This document shows, in pieces, positions 23,859-35,048 of a stretch of 64,000 bases of DNA; position 1 is the first letter of the stretch, and each line of letters opens with the position of its first letter. Under the pieces are notes generated by a model. The model worked only from the letters and a program-made list of their open reading frames with translations. It was not told where the DNA came from and made no database searches. Both the position numbers and the translations under genes were made by a program. Origin of the DNA: Taxillus chinensis (Eukaryota; Streptophyta; Magnoliopsida; Santalales; Loranthaceae); contig CM042088.1 in NCBI GenBank assembly GCA_023512835.1, forward strand, positions 35,171,664 to 35,235,663. Reading direction: 5' to 3'.

Positions 23859-25049
23859 CAGGGCTAACCCTAAGATTTAGAAGGCACAAAGGGATTATTA
23901 AGTTTGGGGCCCTTATCTCATATACAATCTAATATAATAATTTTTTCTCAATTACCAGAATCATAAATATTTGAATACTCAAATTCTTTATTTAAATTTG
24001 AATGTTGGTCACTCTCATCCTCATTTTTATTTTCATCTGGATGTTCTTCAATTAAATTATCTTCAATTAAACTTGAAATTTTTACTTGTTTACAACTAGT
24101 AATAAACTTATTAAGAGTCTCTGATTGAGATTGAACAAGTTGTTCTATCTTCTGTTTCTTTTTTCTTTTTTCAAATCCAGAAGTATAATTTCCTTAAAGA
24201 GGCATGATTATTTACCCTACAATAATAAAGAAAAAAAATTATAACTACTTAAATAACTTCCATCTAATTATTTTTAATATTTAAAACATAATTATACAAT
24301 TACATATCAATATTTTATAATTCAATTTTAAGTTTCAATTCAAATAATTTTCAATTTCATGAACTTATCAAATACATAAAACAAAAATAAAACACAAAAT
24401 GCTAAAAATACAACAACAATATATTTATATTACAACATGCTTTATCAAAATTTAAAACACAATACAACAATAACAACACAAATATAGAAACACAAAAAAG
24501 TAGTTATATATTTTACAATTATAGTCATAACCACAAAAAAACAATTAAAACACTCCAATGGTAGACAGGGTCACACACAGCAAACACAGTTACACAAACG
24601 GCAAGCCCATACCTCAGTTTAGTGACTCAGTCTTACTGTCTCATAACAAAAGTCAAAAAATGAATTGCAATTTGGAAAGCCAAATAGGCCATCGACGGGT
24701 AGGAGGGTGACAGCTAGCCTAGCGGCAACGACCAACGAGCTCGAGCTTGGAGTGGTCTGATTTGACCATCTGAGAGGAGGAGGAGGAGGCTATGGAGACA
24801 TCGATCGTGGAGTGGAGGATGGCAGCCAGCAATGGTGTCTAGTAGGCTGGAGTGGTCTGATTTGACCGTTCGAGTGAAGAGGTTGTGGAGCCGTCGACTG
24901 TGAAGGTGGAGAGCGCGTGGGTGCAGTGTGAACTATGGAGGTGGCTAGTTAGGTAAATGAATGACATGTTGAAATAAAGCCCTGTTTCTAACTCAAATTT
25001 TAGGGGCTCAAGGCCTATGCATCACTTGCCTGGCCTTGGAATGGCCCTA
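23859..25049 (-). mobile_element. hAT transposon relic with 8-bp target duplication
   Basis: Termini are CAGGGCTAACCCTAAG at 23859 and, reverse-complemented, TAGGGCCATTCCAAGG at 25049. This is the CAGGGCC-type hAT end. Flanking octamers are aaaataaa and aaaacaaa (7 of 8 identical), as expected for hAT. The interior holds a transposase N-terminal fragment and, at 24690-24940, a GC-rich leader with a direct repeat 'ggagtggtctgatttgacc' (about 24750 and 24849). Most of the transposase is deleted. Confidence 0.7.
23870..24205 (-). pseudogene. hAT (ZMYM1/TTF zinc-finger-like) transposase N-terminal fragment
   Basis: On the minus strand from about 24205 the translation reads SGFEKRKKKQKIEQLVQSQ, then LNKFI, an acidic stretch, NIYDSGN.EK and DKGPK...PFVPS. 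These follow in order the start of plant hAT transposases of the zinc finger MYM-type 1-like group (SGSEKRKKK..., YDPG.W, KGP). An in-frame stop occurs at codon 4 and others follow. No dimerisation domain remains. Confidence 0.6.
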
Positions 25050-26260
25050 AAAACAAACCATAAAAGCTAATGTGACAAAATTGAATCTCAAGAGATCTAC
25101 ATTTTTATTTAGAATTTTATTTTTTTAGTTTTTTATTCAAATAGATAAAAGAAGAGAGGGTTGGTATCTAAATTACTAAAAAACAAAAACAACACAACAA
25201 ACAAGCTTACATTTCAGGGAAAAAAATCCTAGTGAAATGAAAAAGATTAAAAATATTTCTCCGTTCGGCACCAATGTTATTTTGCAATACAAAGGTTTAT
25301 AAAAAATGACTTGCCATGAATTTTTAGGGGCTTCTCGAATGGATCCTATGTGTTCGATCTCCTCACACCCGAATTCTTGTAGCACCACACCGAATTTGGA
25401 CGAATTTGTGGATTCGGAAATGATTAGTAGATTTTGGTTTGAATTTAATAGAAATTGAGTGATTTTTTATTTTTCTATATCTTTCTTCTTTTAGTTATCA
25501 ACTCTTTCTCCTCTCAAAGGAAAAACCTCTCAAAAAGCCCAAAAAAAAAACTCTCCCGAAACGTGAGCCTCCAACCCTTATATAGGTTGGGAGGATGACG
25601 TAAAGCAATTTAGGCACATTGGAAAGGCAGTGGATTGTTAAATGTCATTCATTTACATTTCCTAAGAACTCAAGATTCATTTTCCCAATAATATCCTTCT
25701 TTCCGAAGCATGTAACTCATCTCGATGCATTAATCCCAAACTAAAATGAAAAGTAAAAATACGCAGCAAACAACTTTATGTAATTTGATAAACATATCCA
25801 ATACCTACCATATAAATAAATTAATTTTATCTGTTTTTTAGATTTATTTAATTTTTTATTTTTATTCAAAAAACTGCTCATAAAATCACGGAGACAGCTG
25901 AACAAAAATTAATACAAATAAAATAAGAATTATTACATTAATTAGCACAGCCGAAATTTAATAATTAAGTTTTATAAAATAAGCAATATTATATATTAAC
26001 ATAACAAAAAAGACAGTAATATAGTAATGTCGATACCACTTCAGCACTGAGAGCATTTAGCGCGCAAGTATTCCGATTTCCGAAGTGATGGACGGGCCCG
26101 TGGAAGTATAGGAAACAATCCTTACTGTGGCCAAAAACATTACTTTTTGCTGCCATGACTACCGAAAACAAGACACTTACTCAACAGGCCAAAAACAATC
26201 CTTAGACACGAGGCACGAGGCCAAGTTTTGAATTAGGCAAAAACACAGAGGAAGGAACAA
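25050..26260. other. Intergenic with a minus-strand promoter-like segment
   Basis: At 25577-25590, read on the minus strand, CCTATATAAGGGTTGG is a good TATA context. It is followed by a pyrimidine/purine-mixed leader and a 70-codon frame (25388-25176, MVLQEFGCEEIEHIG...). The peptide matches no family I know, and the layout could equally be a retrotransposon LTR and leader. The remainder (25640-26260) is AT-rich downstream sequence of the GRAS gene. Confidence 0.35.
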
Positions 26261-28075
26261 TCAAGAGTGAAATGACTTGGAAGGAACCCAACAGCAGATT
26301 GCACAGACAGTTCGGCCTCTCCAACCCTGCAGCAACCAGTGGCCATCTTCATCAACTATAAAATCCTTGTGGTAGTTTTCTTCTACCTCCGCTCTCAACG
26401 TCTCCACCAATCCCCTATCCAAGGGCATGGCCTGGAAGCCAGCTCTCAAACTGCGCAACTGCCACTGCTTGTACTTCTCCGCCCTTTCCACCCTCTCTGA
26501 CCCCTCGCAGGCTATGACGTTCATGATACCGCGGGCAACCAGGGTCCTCTCGATGAACAGCCTCTCCAAGCTGTCCCTTCCCATTAGACAATCCAGCATG
26601 TCAAACACCGTCCGGTAGTGGAACTGCGCTTCCTGGAACCTAGTGGGAAATATGGTGGCGCTGAGAGATGCGTGAACAATAGAGTGCACAAAGATATCAG
26701 GATTTATGCTCCGGATGAAATTCAACACCGCCGTCCTCGGGCTGTCCCCTTCGTACACCTCGTCTGTCATCTTCTCGAAACGCAGCATGCACGTCACAGC
26801 AATCGCCTCGCCTTCCCTGATCTGGAGATCTTTCATTTCCACAGATTCCCATGATTTTGCAATGCCGTTGTACTCGAATGGCACGTTGAAGCGGTGGCTG
26901 TACTGTACCAAACGACGCCCAGCCTTCTCCGTGGTATTCCAGGGACTGTAGCCTATCCGGGGCTGATCGATTCCGGTGATGCGAAGCTTTGGTGGTCCTC
27001 CGGGACTGGTCGACAGCCTCCTGATAAGGCTCACCCACTGCAACCCCGAAAAGATACCGAAATCTATTATGTGCAGCGTGGTGGTTTTGTCTGCCAATTT
27101 CATGATGTGATATTCCATAAATAGATAGCTGATCAACCTGAATGGGCAGACGGAGGTCAAAGGCCCAAGGGCTTTGAGCATTTCAACAGGGGATGGGAAT
27201 ACCATGGAATTCAAGCACTCACACCCGGTCCCGGCCAATCGCGCCTCAAGGGCATTGGCGAAGTAATGCGCTTGCCTTTGCCACCCATCACCTAAAGCAG
27301 ATGAGTGCTTCCTGATCCGCTGCAACGATTCTTCAGCATCCTTGCGATCACCCCCAGCCACCTTCTTTGCGCATTCTGCGAGTAGGTTCCCCAGATCGAT
27401 TACCTCCTTCTTGCTCTTCTTCTTCTTCCTCGGCTTCTTCTTGCCGCCTCCAACTATTCCGGCATCATATTGGGATATGTAACTGGGCTGAAATTTATTG
27501 GTGTGCATATGAGTTTGGCGGTCGAGCAAGAGCACTTCGAACAGCCTGGACAGCTCCCGTTCTTCCTCATCACAAACGGTCAACTGCTTCTTGCAGGCCC
27601 TCCCTTCATTTGGTTCTCCCTGACCCGGATGATCATAATCAAAATGGTGGATCTTCCTAACATCCTTAACTCCTCCGTTCGTCTCAGCCACCACCTCGTG
27701 CTGCGACTTAGAATTGTTCTCGCGTTCACTAACGATTCCTAATCGAGGAAGGAACCTGTTGGCCTCTTCCACGCCTCTATTGAATTGCTCAAAAATGACA
27801 TCGCTGCTGTTGTCGTAGCTGATGAGTAATGAATCGCCCTGGTTGGGTTCAATTGCATCGTAGAAAGACTTTTCGATCGCCTGGAGGGCCATAGGATCGT
27901 GGTGGATTAGCATGCTCGATGACACCTCTTCCCTGTCCTCCACTGTGAGAAACTGCTCTATGTCCTGTAAAAGAGCATTATTTCCCCAGCTTGAATACGA
28001 ATTACACGGAAACGACGAATGGCCTGAGGATGGTAGAGCCATGACTCCACTGCTACAGAAAATCGTTCTCTCCAT
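26261..28075 (-). CDS. GRAS transcription regulator, LISCL (SCL14/SCL33-like) subfamily
   Basis: Nuclear transcriptional co-regulator; LISCL members such as SCL14 partner with bZIP factors in stress and detoxification responses, a role that is family knowledge rather than shown here. A single uninterrupted frame of 604 aa, as usual for intronless GRAS genes. Residues 1-210 are the variable N-terminus with the conserved ALQDIE-like and MALQAIEKSFYDAIEP segments. A basic stretch KKKPRKKKKSKK (212-223) is a likely nuclear signal. The GRAS domain spans about 225-600: leucine-rich region I (LLAECAKKVAGGDRKDAEE), VHIID as LHIIDFG (334-340), PPKLRITGI (362-370), PFYRE region (RFQEAQFHYRTVFDML), and SAW with YHKDFIVDEDG and three Trp. 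Unusual: RFQEA for the common RFREA, and a Cys-rich tail (VCAICCW). A broken paralogue lies at 49197-51015. Confidence 0.93.
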   Translation of the reverse strand: MERTIFCSSGVMALPSSGHSSFPCNSYSSWGNNALLQDIEQFLTVEDREEVSSSMLIHHDPMALQAIEKSFYDAIEPNQGDSLLISYDNSSDVIFEQFNRGVEEANRFLPRLGIVSERENNSKSQHEVVAETNGGVKDVRKIHHFDYDHPGQGEPNEGRACKKQLTVCDEEERELSRLFEVLLLDRQTHMHTNKFQPSYISQYDAGIVGGGKKKPRKKKKSKKEVIDLGNLLAECAKKVAGGDRKDAEESLQRIRKHSSALGDGWQRQAHYFANALEARLAGTGCECLNSMVFPSPVEMLKALGPLTSVCPFRLISYLFMEYHIMKLADKTTTLHIIDFGIFSGLQWVSLIRRLSTSPGGPPKLRITGIDQPRIGYSPWNTTEKAGRRLVQYSHRFNVPFEYNGIAKSWESVEMKDLQIREGEAIAVTCMLRFEKMTDEVYEGDSPRTAVLNFIRSINPDIFVHSIVHASLSATIFPTRFQEAQFHYRTVFDMLDCLMGRDSLERLFIERTLVARGIMNVIACEGSERVERAEKYKQWQLRSLRAGFQAMPLDRGLVETLRAEVEENYHKDFIVDEDGHWLLQGWRGRTVCAICCWVPSKSFHS

Positions 28076-28163
28076 ACTCGCTGAGATTTGAGATCTGAAA
28101 AATTATTGCTGCGATGACTCCATCAGCTGCTGCTTTTTGTTATCGGGCGAGAATGGTAATCCC
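28076..28163 (-). promoter_or_regulatory. Upstream segment conserved between the two GRAS copies
   Basis: The stretch 'gagatttgagatctgaaaaattattgctg', then 'cgatgactccat', then 'tcgggcgagaa.ggtaatcc', is shared with 51022-51103 upstream of the other GRAS gene. It is probably leader plus proximal promoter carried along in the duplication. The 20-bp word at 28143-28162 is repeated exactly at 28344-28363. No TATA box was recognised. Confidence 0.5.
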
Positions 28164-30275
28164 AACGGAGACGCTTCTCCGAAAAAGGATGGCAATTGGC
28201 AAATAGCCAAATACCCATTCCTTTCCGCACTGGAGTCAAGACCCTATTTTATTATTAGAAAAAAAATTAACATTAAGTTGTTGACTTATTAAAATATTAC
28301 CCCACTTGTGGGTGGTTACGTATTATTTGGCCCTATTTTGTTCTCGGGCGAGAATGGTAATCCCCACGCATGAACACAGTATAGAATTCTAGGACCATTC
28401 CAACCCATAGCACTACTCCATTATAAATTTTATTAATTTTTATCTACAATTTTCATTACGTATATTTTATTTCAAACTGTGTAACTCATGTCTATAAATT
28501 ATTATTTAAAATTATAATTTATATAATCGAGAAAACTCTAAATTACCAAACCATCCAAACTAACTCACCAAAATTGTCAATTTATTAAACTATTAAAATC
28601 AAATAAAATTGATTTGGTTTGGTTTGAAACCGAATAATATATTGATTTGGTATGGTTTGATGTGATATTTCAAAATTATAGTTTAAATCAAACCGAACTG
28701 AATAATATTATCATTTATTTATTTTTTATTTTTATTTTATGTTTTGAAACTTATTTATTTAAAATTGATTGTTAATACTTGATATGTTGTGTTTGTGAAT
28801 TATATTATTCAATTTTAAAACTTTTAAAATTATAAATTCGATATATATTAGTATTAATGTGCTTACACACTATTTTTTTTTACATCATTTCAACTTTCAT
28901 GAACTTAAAAATTTATGAACCAAGCCAATTCAAACCGATCCAAACTGATAATTTTTCAAATCCCTAGTTCAAACCAAATTGACCCAAACGGAATCAGTTT
29001 AGTTTGGCCCAAGCAACAAGTTTGATTTGATTTGATTTTGTCCGAACGCAAAAACATCAATTTGATTTAAAAAATAGCTCAGATCGACTTAAATTAAACT
29101 AATTTTACCCCAAATTAGTATCATCTAAGTCACAAGTAATAACATAAAAGTATAAAAAAACTCATCAAGTTAGATAATTTTTTAAAATCATATAATTCAT
29201 TTATTATTATTATAATTATAAACATGTTCATCACATATATTATGAGACAATAAGTTATATTACTAATTAATTTTAATTTTAATTATATGATATAACATAT
29301 GATGTTAGATTCTGCTAGTATAACATATGATATTAATTTCAAGTAATAATTTGTTAGATTTTGCTAGTATAACATATGATATATGAAGTAGTAGCAAAAG
29401 GATTGGATGGTTGGAAAATATAACTTAATAAAAGTAAAGCATAAAGTACAACAATAATAAATGATGAGATAAAATATTCAAGGATCAAATAGTACAATGA
29501 ATTTAATAATACAATAAAACTAGAAAATGTTATGACTAACCATATATATTGATTATATATTAGGCTTAAATATTATGATAAAACAATAATAGAATTGGTA
29601 AATTCATTAATGGTTCATTTTCATTTTAAGGCAATTAAAAGGTTTCAAGTGCCAACCAGTGGGGGAGATAGTGATGACAAAATATTTTAGAATGGGGGTG
29701 AAGAATTCGTTTTCATCGGATAACATATTTTAATAATTTGTCTTTTCAAAATGTTAATAAGTAAGTGATTTAGAAGGTGATAAAACAATCTGAGAGTCAA
29801 ATGGAGTTATATTTCTTATGACTTTATAAGAGGTTTTGGAAATGGTCTTGGAGGAACCCCACAAGAGGAAAGTAAGAATATCCTTTTTTCCTAGATTTGA
29901 ATTGTGTAACTTGTTAAATAGGCAATGATGTCTCAAAGTAAAGTTGAATATTGACTCTGTATTATAAAAAAAAAACAAAAACAAAAAAAGTATGTTGATT
30001 GATGTGGTCAATTGTATGATATGTTATTGATGTGACCTTGTTTTATGGCATTGGTCGGTTCATTGCTGTTATAAATTATTAGTTGAATGTTAGTGAATGG
30101 TGATGAGCATTCCTGGGTATGCCTTTTTCCTTAGATAGACTACCATTATAATTGTGTTTATTTGCCCAATAAATATTGATTGGTTATTGGCTTGCTTGTT
30201 CTTGAGTCGTTGCTCGTTGTTGGTTGCATGCACCTTGTGTTGTATTGACTCATGGTGGACCTTGCTAGTGGGTGT
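28164..30275. other. Intergenic, with a possible small DNA element at 28590-29110
   Basis: From 28590 to 29110 the sequence is rich in 'ggtttggtttgaaaccgaa' words at one end and their complements 'aaaccaaattgacccaaac' at the other. This pattern is common in non-autonomous DNA elements of plants, but clean termini and a target duplication were not found. The remainder is AT-rich with no supported frame. Confidence 0.4.
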
Positions 30276-31303
30276 TGTCACGCCCCCAAATTCCGAGCAC
30301 TCACAGAGTCAGGAACGCGACGCCCCTCACGCCCACTCCAGGAGTCGAGGGGTTGGTGATCGAATCAACCCTTGTACAATACTATAATGGGGTAAGACCG
30401 TACTTACCAATGATCCAAATACAACATGTAATCAACCAACGATTATTAGGGCAGTCAATATTACTGAATTTAATTAACACCCATAAACACAAAGTAACAA
30501 GGTCCAGCTTATCCAAGTTTATACAACTGTCACGGACCCAAGTCCGGAGATAAAATAAATAAATAGAAACTAAGTTCATAAAAATGATCCTACACTAAAG
30601 ATGTCCCAAGCCTGATCCGCTATGGCTCCACCGGCTACTCCCTATAACCTTGTAGAAAATAAAGACAAAGTAGGGTGAGCACGAAAGCCCAGGAGGTGAT
30701 CTCCATCACCACTCCGTCCTATAAGGTGAGATTCTATGTCTACATGGTCGGTGTATGCTTGTGCCAGGTGTAGTGTCACATCTTAACGCAAATAAATACT
30801 AACCAATCACAAAAGAGCCATTTCAACTAATTCTACATCATGTGAAGCTTGTTGGTAAAACAATCATCTATGAAATTCCCGCCCACATTACCAGGAATCT
30901 TGACTACCACTAGTCTGTCATATGTGGGACCCTCGGTACCCCATCGACAACCCGCCACATATGGGACCTGGGTTAACCAGCCACATAGGGGACCTGCGGC
31001 CTATTGCCGGCCCTATGTGGGACCTGCGGTTACCCAACCTCCACAGCCCAACCACCAATTCGCATACATCAAAACAACAAACAAGACAGGTTAAGTTAAA
31101 TGTCCAAAATGTAGTGCATCACAAGTATCTAAATCACGAAACAATACCTAGTGCCACATTTTTCACATTCGGATCTTTAACCATTAGCATCAATGCCAAA
31201 CGACATTTATGAGATCAACCCTACGAAACCTTTATTATAAAAACCAATTGTACCAAATTCCTTATGACTCACATCAACATTTATATATTTATTTATAATC
31301 ACA

Positions 31304-31304
31304 C

Positions 31305-31356
<52 letters not shown>

Positions 31357-31386
31357 CACCTAATTATATCCACATATCTAATCATA

Positions 31387-31438
<52 letters not shown>
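31304..31438. repeat. Two long (TA)n runs inside the solo LTR
   Basis: 31304-31354 and 31389-31438 are almost pure AT dinucleotide, separated by about 34 bp. They directly border the GC-rich cassette, an abrupt composition switch. The open frames that read as YIYIYI repeats here are not coding. Confidence 0.95.
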
Positions 31439-31439
<1 letters not shown>

Positions 31440-31805
31440 CGTGACGTCCACCGTTACATGAACGCGCACGCAGCCGCTCGGCGGCGGCACCGATGCCGCT
31501 GCCTCACCCAACACCCCTGCGCGGCGGGGCTCGCCACACGGCGCACGGGGCGCAGACGCCCGACGCTCGGCTACAGATGTGGAACGCGCGGGTCGCGCAG
31601 ACCGCTCCAACGCACATGCACGGTCGTCCGCCCATCCCCCCTTCCTCTTCATCGCCGCATCCACGCAGGGCGACGGCCTCGGCCACCTCTCCTTCCAACC
31701 CAAGGTGCGGACACGGACGTGACCACCGCGCACCTCCGGTTCCTCGGTGCGGCACCCAGCGCAAGAGCCGGCGACACACAAGCCGGCGGCGCACGAACGA
31801 ACGTA
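31440..31805. other. GC-rich cassette inside the solo LTR
   Basis: About 365 bp with strong G+C and CpG enrichment inside an otherwise very AT-rich LTR. It is open in several frames on both strands (for example 31299-31859 minus), as expected for a GC-rich, stop-poor segment. None of the frames resembles a protein family and the codon pattern is not convincing. It occupies the LTR position where relatives carry other, unrelated cassettes. Confidence 0.6.
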
Positions 31806-32286
31806 GAAGCTTAACAATATAATTATGCTATCGGGATGAGCGTACGCAACTCTAACCATTCAACATCTTCAAGACACGTAACACCGTCGTAAAAATAAAT
31901 AAATTGGGAAGTAATAGGAAACCACCTACCTGATTATATGACTCGCTTCAAAACCTTACCCTCTTGCGTCTCTTCAAGCTTGCACATGCACTAGGTAGGG
32001 TTTTCGCTCTCGTTCCCATACTTATACTCTCATATATATATATATATATATATATAAATTGATTTATAATATTACTAATAGTAATAACCATAATAATAAT
32101 AATTTGATTAATACTCATAATAATTAATAATAATAGTTAATATTACTAAATAATGTATTAACGTCATATTAATTATAAACCTAAAAGTATTAAAATAATT
32201 ATAATAGTAAATGCATGCCAATAAACTCCAAATATTTTAATAGTAATCATACCGTAACACACTTCACCTAGGTACGAGTCTTTACA

Positions 32287-33960
32287 GGTGTAACCAATTA
32301 TTGATAGGGTGGTAAGTGTATAATAAAACTAATAAGAATAATATACTTACAATACTAGTAACAATAGTAAATAAATAAGTAGACACATGATGATGATTGA
32401 CTTTGTGTTAAACATTATTATAATTTAAGTCGAATCATGTCAATTTGGATTATCACATTGTATGATTATTTGGATATTCTTCGTATGATATGATGTACAA
32501 ATGATAGGTTGTGGGCTTCTGTCCTGTTTTGTGGTATATTTGAGTGCTATGACTCTGTTGGGAATTAATGAATCATATGATGTTTGAAATTTTGATGAGT
32601 GATTGATACGTGTATCATGTTATGTATTTATGCCTGATTGTGAGTATGATAGTACTTCCTATTGTTGCCTTGTTCCACTTTGATTGGGTTGTTAACAGGT
32701 ACATGCATTCTTATTTTGTACTAGCGTATGATGTTGTTGCCTTGTGGTGAAATCGGGATGGACCTTGTTTCTTGATTGTTTGGCCTAATTGGTTGGTGGT
32801 AAGCATAATGATGTAGAACCGGTGGATGATTTATGGTGGGACTAGCGTGGTAAGCTCTCTCTCGATGAGGTCATTGTAACATGTTGTGATAGCCGAGCTT
32901 GTTGCTTTTTTGTGGAGCCTTCTTTGTAAAGGGACTCAACTGTGATTCAATGATGTCTTACCCTATTTGTTGGAGCCTACTTAGGTGTGACCTTCCTTCC
33001 GTGCATGGGAATAGATATTTGCATAATTGTTGATATGTTGATGTTGTTTTGTTTTGTGCTCTGTTTGTGATTGTTATATGGTTGACATATTATTTATAAT
33101 ATGTGATCATGATTTATGAGGCAATGTTTCCTTGTTGCACTTGTTGCTAGTTATTTGTTTAATTCGCGTGGCGAGTTTATCCTGTTAATTTGAGCTGATA
33201 ATGTTTTGATTGATTTTTTGGGCTCTAGTGTTAATCCTTATTATTTGGGTTCAATTAGATTTGTTAGTTTGGGTGGTGATGTTACCATTTGTTAGTATAA
33301 TTTTAAGGTGATATGTGGTCGACTGGGGTGTTATTTGTACGATGTTGTTTTGTTAACGGTTCGTTTATGATGGTTATATGGTGGGTTAATAAAAAAAATT
33401 AGTTTATGGTAGTGGTTCGATATTGAGTATTGGGCATGCGGTGGTTGTGTATGGTGAAATTTGTTGATATGATTGGTTATTGGATTTTGATAGTGATCGT
33501 ATCGTCTATGATCCATTGATTTATGTTGAGGTGTCAGTTTAACTATGTTACGGTATCCATTTAACCTTGTTATCGTGACCATGGTTATCTGTAGTCAAGA
33601 GTTACCACTGGGTTGGGCGAGTTTATGCTGCGCTCCAAGTGACTTAGCTAAGGATGTGTTACTCGAATATCTAAGCCTTGTTGCGTTGGCAAAGGATCAT
33701 GAATAATTTACAAAAGGATGATACCCCCTCATTATGTTGAATGGTTAGTAGATGCGTTGTAAGTTCAAGGGAATGTGAATCGGTGAATGTATTGTTGCTT
33801 CGTAATAGTTAATGGTATGTCTTCAAGCATTGTGTTGGTCCTGGTTGGTGGACCAAGCATTTCCTTAACAGGACAAATGGTTAATGGCAAGATGGGTTTC
33901 TGGATCTTATCATTGTGGTTAAAGACCCTTATCGTTAGAATTGTTAGTTGGTTCGTTTTT
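32287..33960 (+). other. TG-rich non-coding stretch, probably 3' internal part of the plus-strand gypsy element
   Basis: The plus strand is strikingly rich in T and G (gttgttgcc, tgttttgttttgtg) over more than 1.5 kb. It leads into two polypurine-tract copies and the LTR at 34284. No integrase or other pol homology could be recognised, so assignment to that element rests on position. Frames here are short and unsupported. Confidence 0.4.
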
Positions 33961-34283
33961 TTTCGGGAACGAAAAGTCCTAAGGTGGGGAGAATGTGAGG
34001 ATTTTTCTCAGTAGTGGGAGCAAGTTCACTATGATGTGTATGTTAAAATGATTATTGATGGACATATGGTGGTTTTTGTGAGGGGCATGATTATGGTTGT
34101 TGCTATGTGTTGCTTGTGTATAAAATATGATAGGCTATGTAAGAATTTTGCTAGTGAAAGCAATTGTGTTCGTTAGTGATGGTAATATGTTAGATATTGG
34201 GTATGCATAATAGTGTGTGTAGGTGTAATGTTTATAAGGACGTTTTGTCTTTTTGAGGACGAAAAAGCCTAAGGTGTAGAGGA
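33961..34283 (+). other. Duplicated polypurine-tract / LTR-start module of the plus-strand element
   Basis: Copy 1 reads gaacgaaaagtcct aaggtggggagaa then TGTGAGGATT (start 33994). Copy 2 reads gaggacgaaaaagcct aaggtgtagagga then TGTAAGGATC (start 34284). The second is the real LTR junction. The two are 290 bp apart. The same double arrangement exists in the element at 59993 (62231 and 62505), so it is ancestral to this lineage. Confidence 0.65.
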
Positions 34284-35043
34284 TGTAAGGATCCGAATAT
34301 GTGTTAGCATAACTTATAATCTATATTTGATGTTAAAAATATTATTTTGAGAATGTGGTCATTAATACGATCATTTTGACTATATTTGAGTCTAATTTGA
34401 GGTCTAGAAGCCTTCAGGGGGTTATTTAGTAAATTTTAGGAATTAAATTGAGAGTTAATAAGTAAAAAATAGAATTTAGGAGGGCTTTTAGAAATTATTA
34501 AGAAGGAGGACGAATTTTAATTAAAAATAGGGTTTTAGGGTTTTATCATTCATTATAACTCTATTTTGAGAAACCCTAGTCAGGAGGAGAGTTCATAGTG
34601 TTTTTCGCGTTCTTCACCGATTCTAGACCGTTTTTGTGAGTTTAATTCTTTCGGAAGGCAAGAGGTAGTTGGTTCTTTATCCTGCTTTAACATATTACAT
34701 AAAACTTAGTATCAGATAACTAGGTTTAACGTACAATTGTATCAATATATATATGTTTATAAATGACTGTGCGATTCATCTAGTTGCTATTTTGTTGGCA
34801 TTGAAATATATTGGTGCGTGTTTATATATATATATATATATATAAGATAAAAGTTGGACGAAAATTGTGTAGCTCTGGCTTTGTCGACTGCATAATGGGC
34901 ATGGCTTTGGCTGCGTATGTCATGAATGATTTTTTTAAATAATAATAATAGTATGCAGCATGTCACTGAGGCCATTGGCCTCGGTAATTCTTCCGCGCAG
35001 CAGGTGCACAAACTGTCAGATGATAGCCTGGCTAGCGATAGGA

Positions 35044-35048
35044 GTCAG
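35044..35048. repeat. Target-site duplication, left copy (gtcag)
   Basis: Five bases immediately before the TGTCACGCC start of the nested element, identical to 42360-42364 after its end. Five bases is the normal gypsy duplication length. Confidence 0.9.

Larger units (their letters stand above)
30276..32286 (-). mobile_element. Solo LTR of the Tekay-like family with perfect 5-bp target duplication
   Basis: It starts TGTCACGCCCCC and ends CGAGTCTTTACA. The flanking pentamers are both ggtgt (30271-30275 and 32287-32291). No primer-binding site or polypurine tract adjoins, so this is an LTR-LTR recombination product. It shares the 'gggacctgcggcc' and 'atgtgggacctgcggtta' blocks with the LTR at 791-3175. 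It contains two long TA runs and a GC-rich cassette (31440-31805). The intact duplication implies a fairly recent insertion. Confidence 0.93.

Noticed and set aside
26427..27742. Plus-strand frames across the GRAS gene
   Set aside because: Shadows of the minus-strand GRAS coding sequence, without family resemblance.
31299..31859. 186-codon minus-strand open frame, plus overlapping frames on both strands
   Set aside because: It reads through a TA microsatellite and a GC-rich, stop-poor cassette inside a solo LTR; several frames are open at once and none resembles a protein family.
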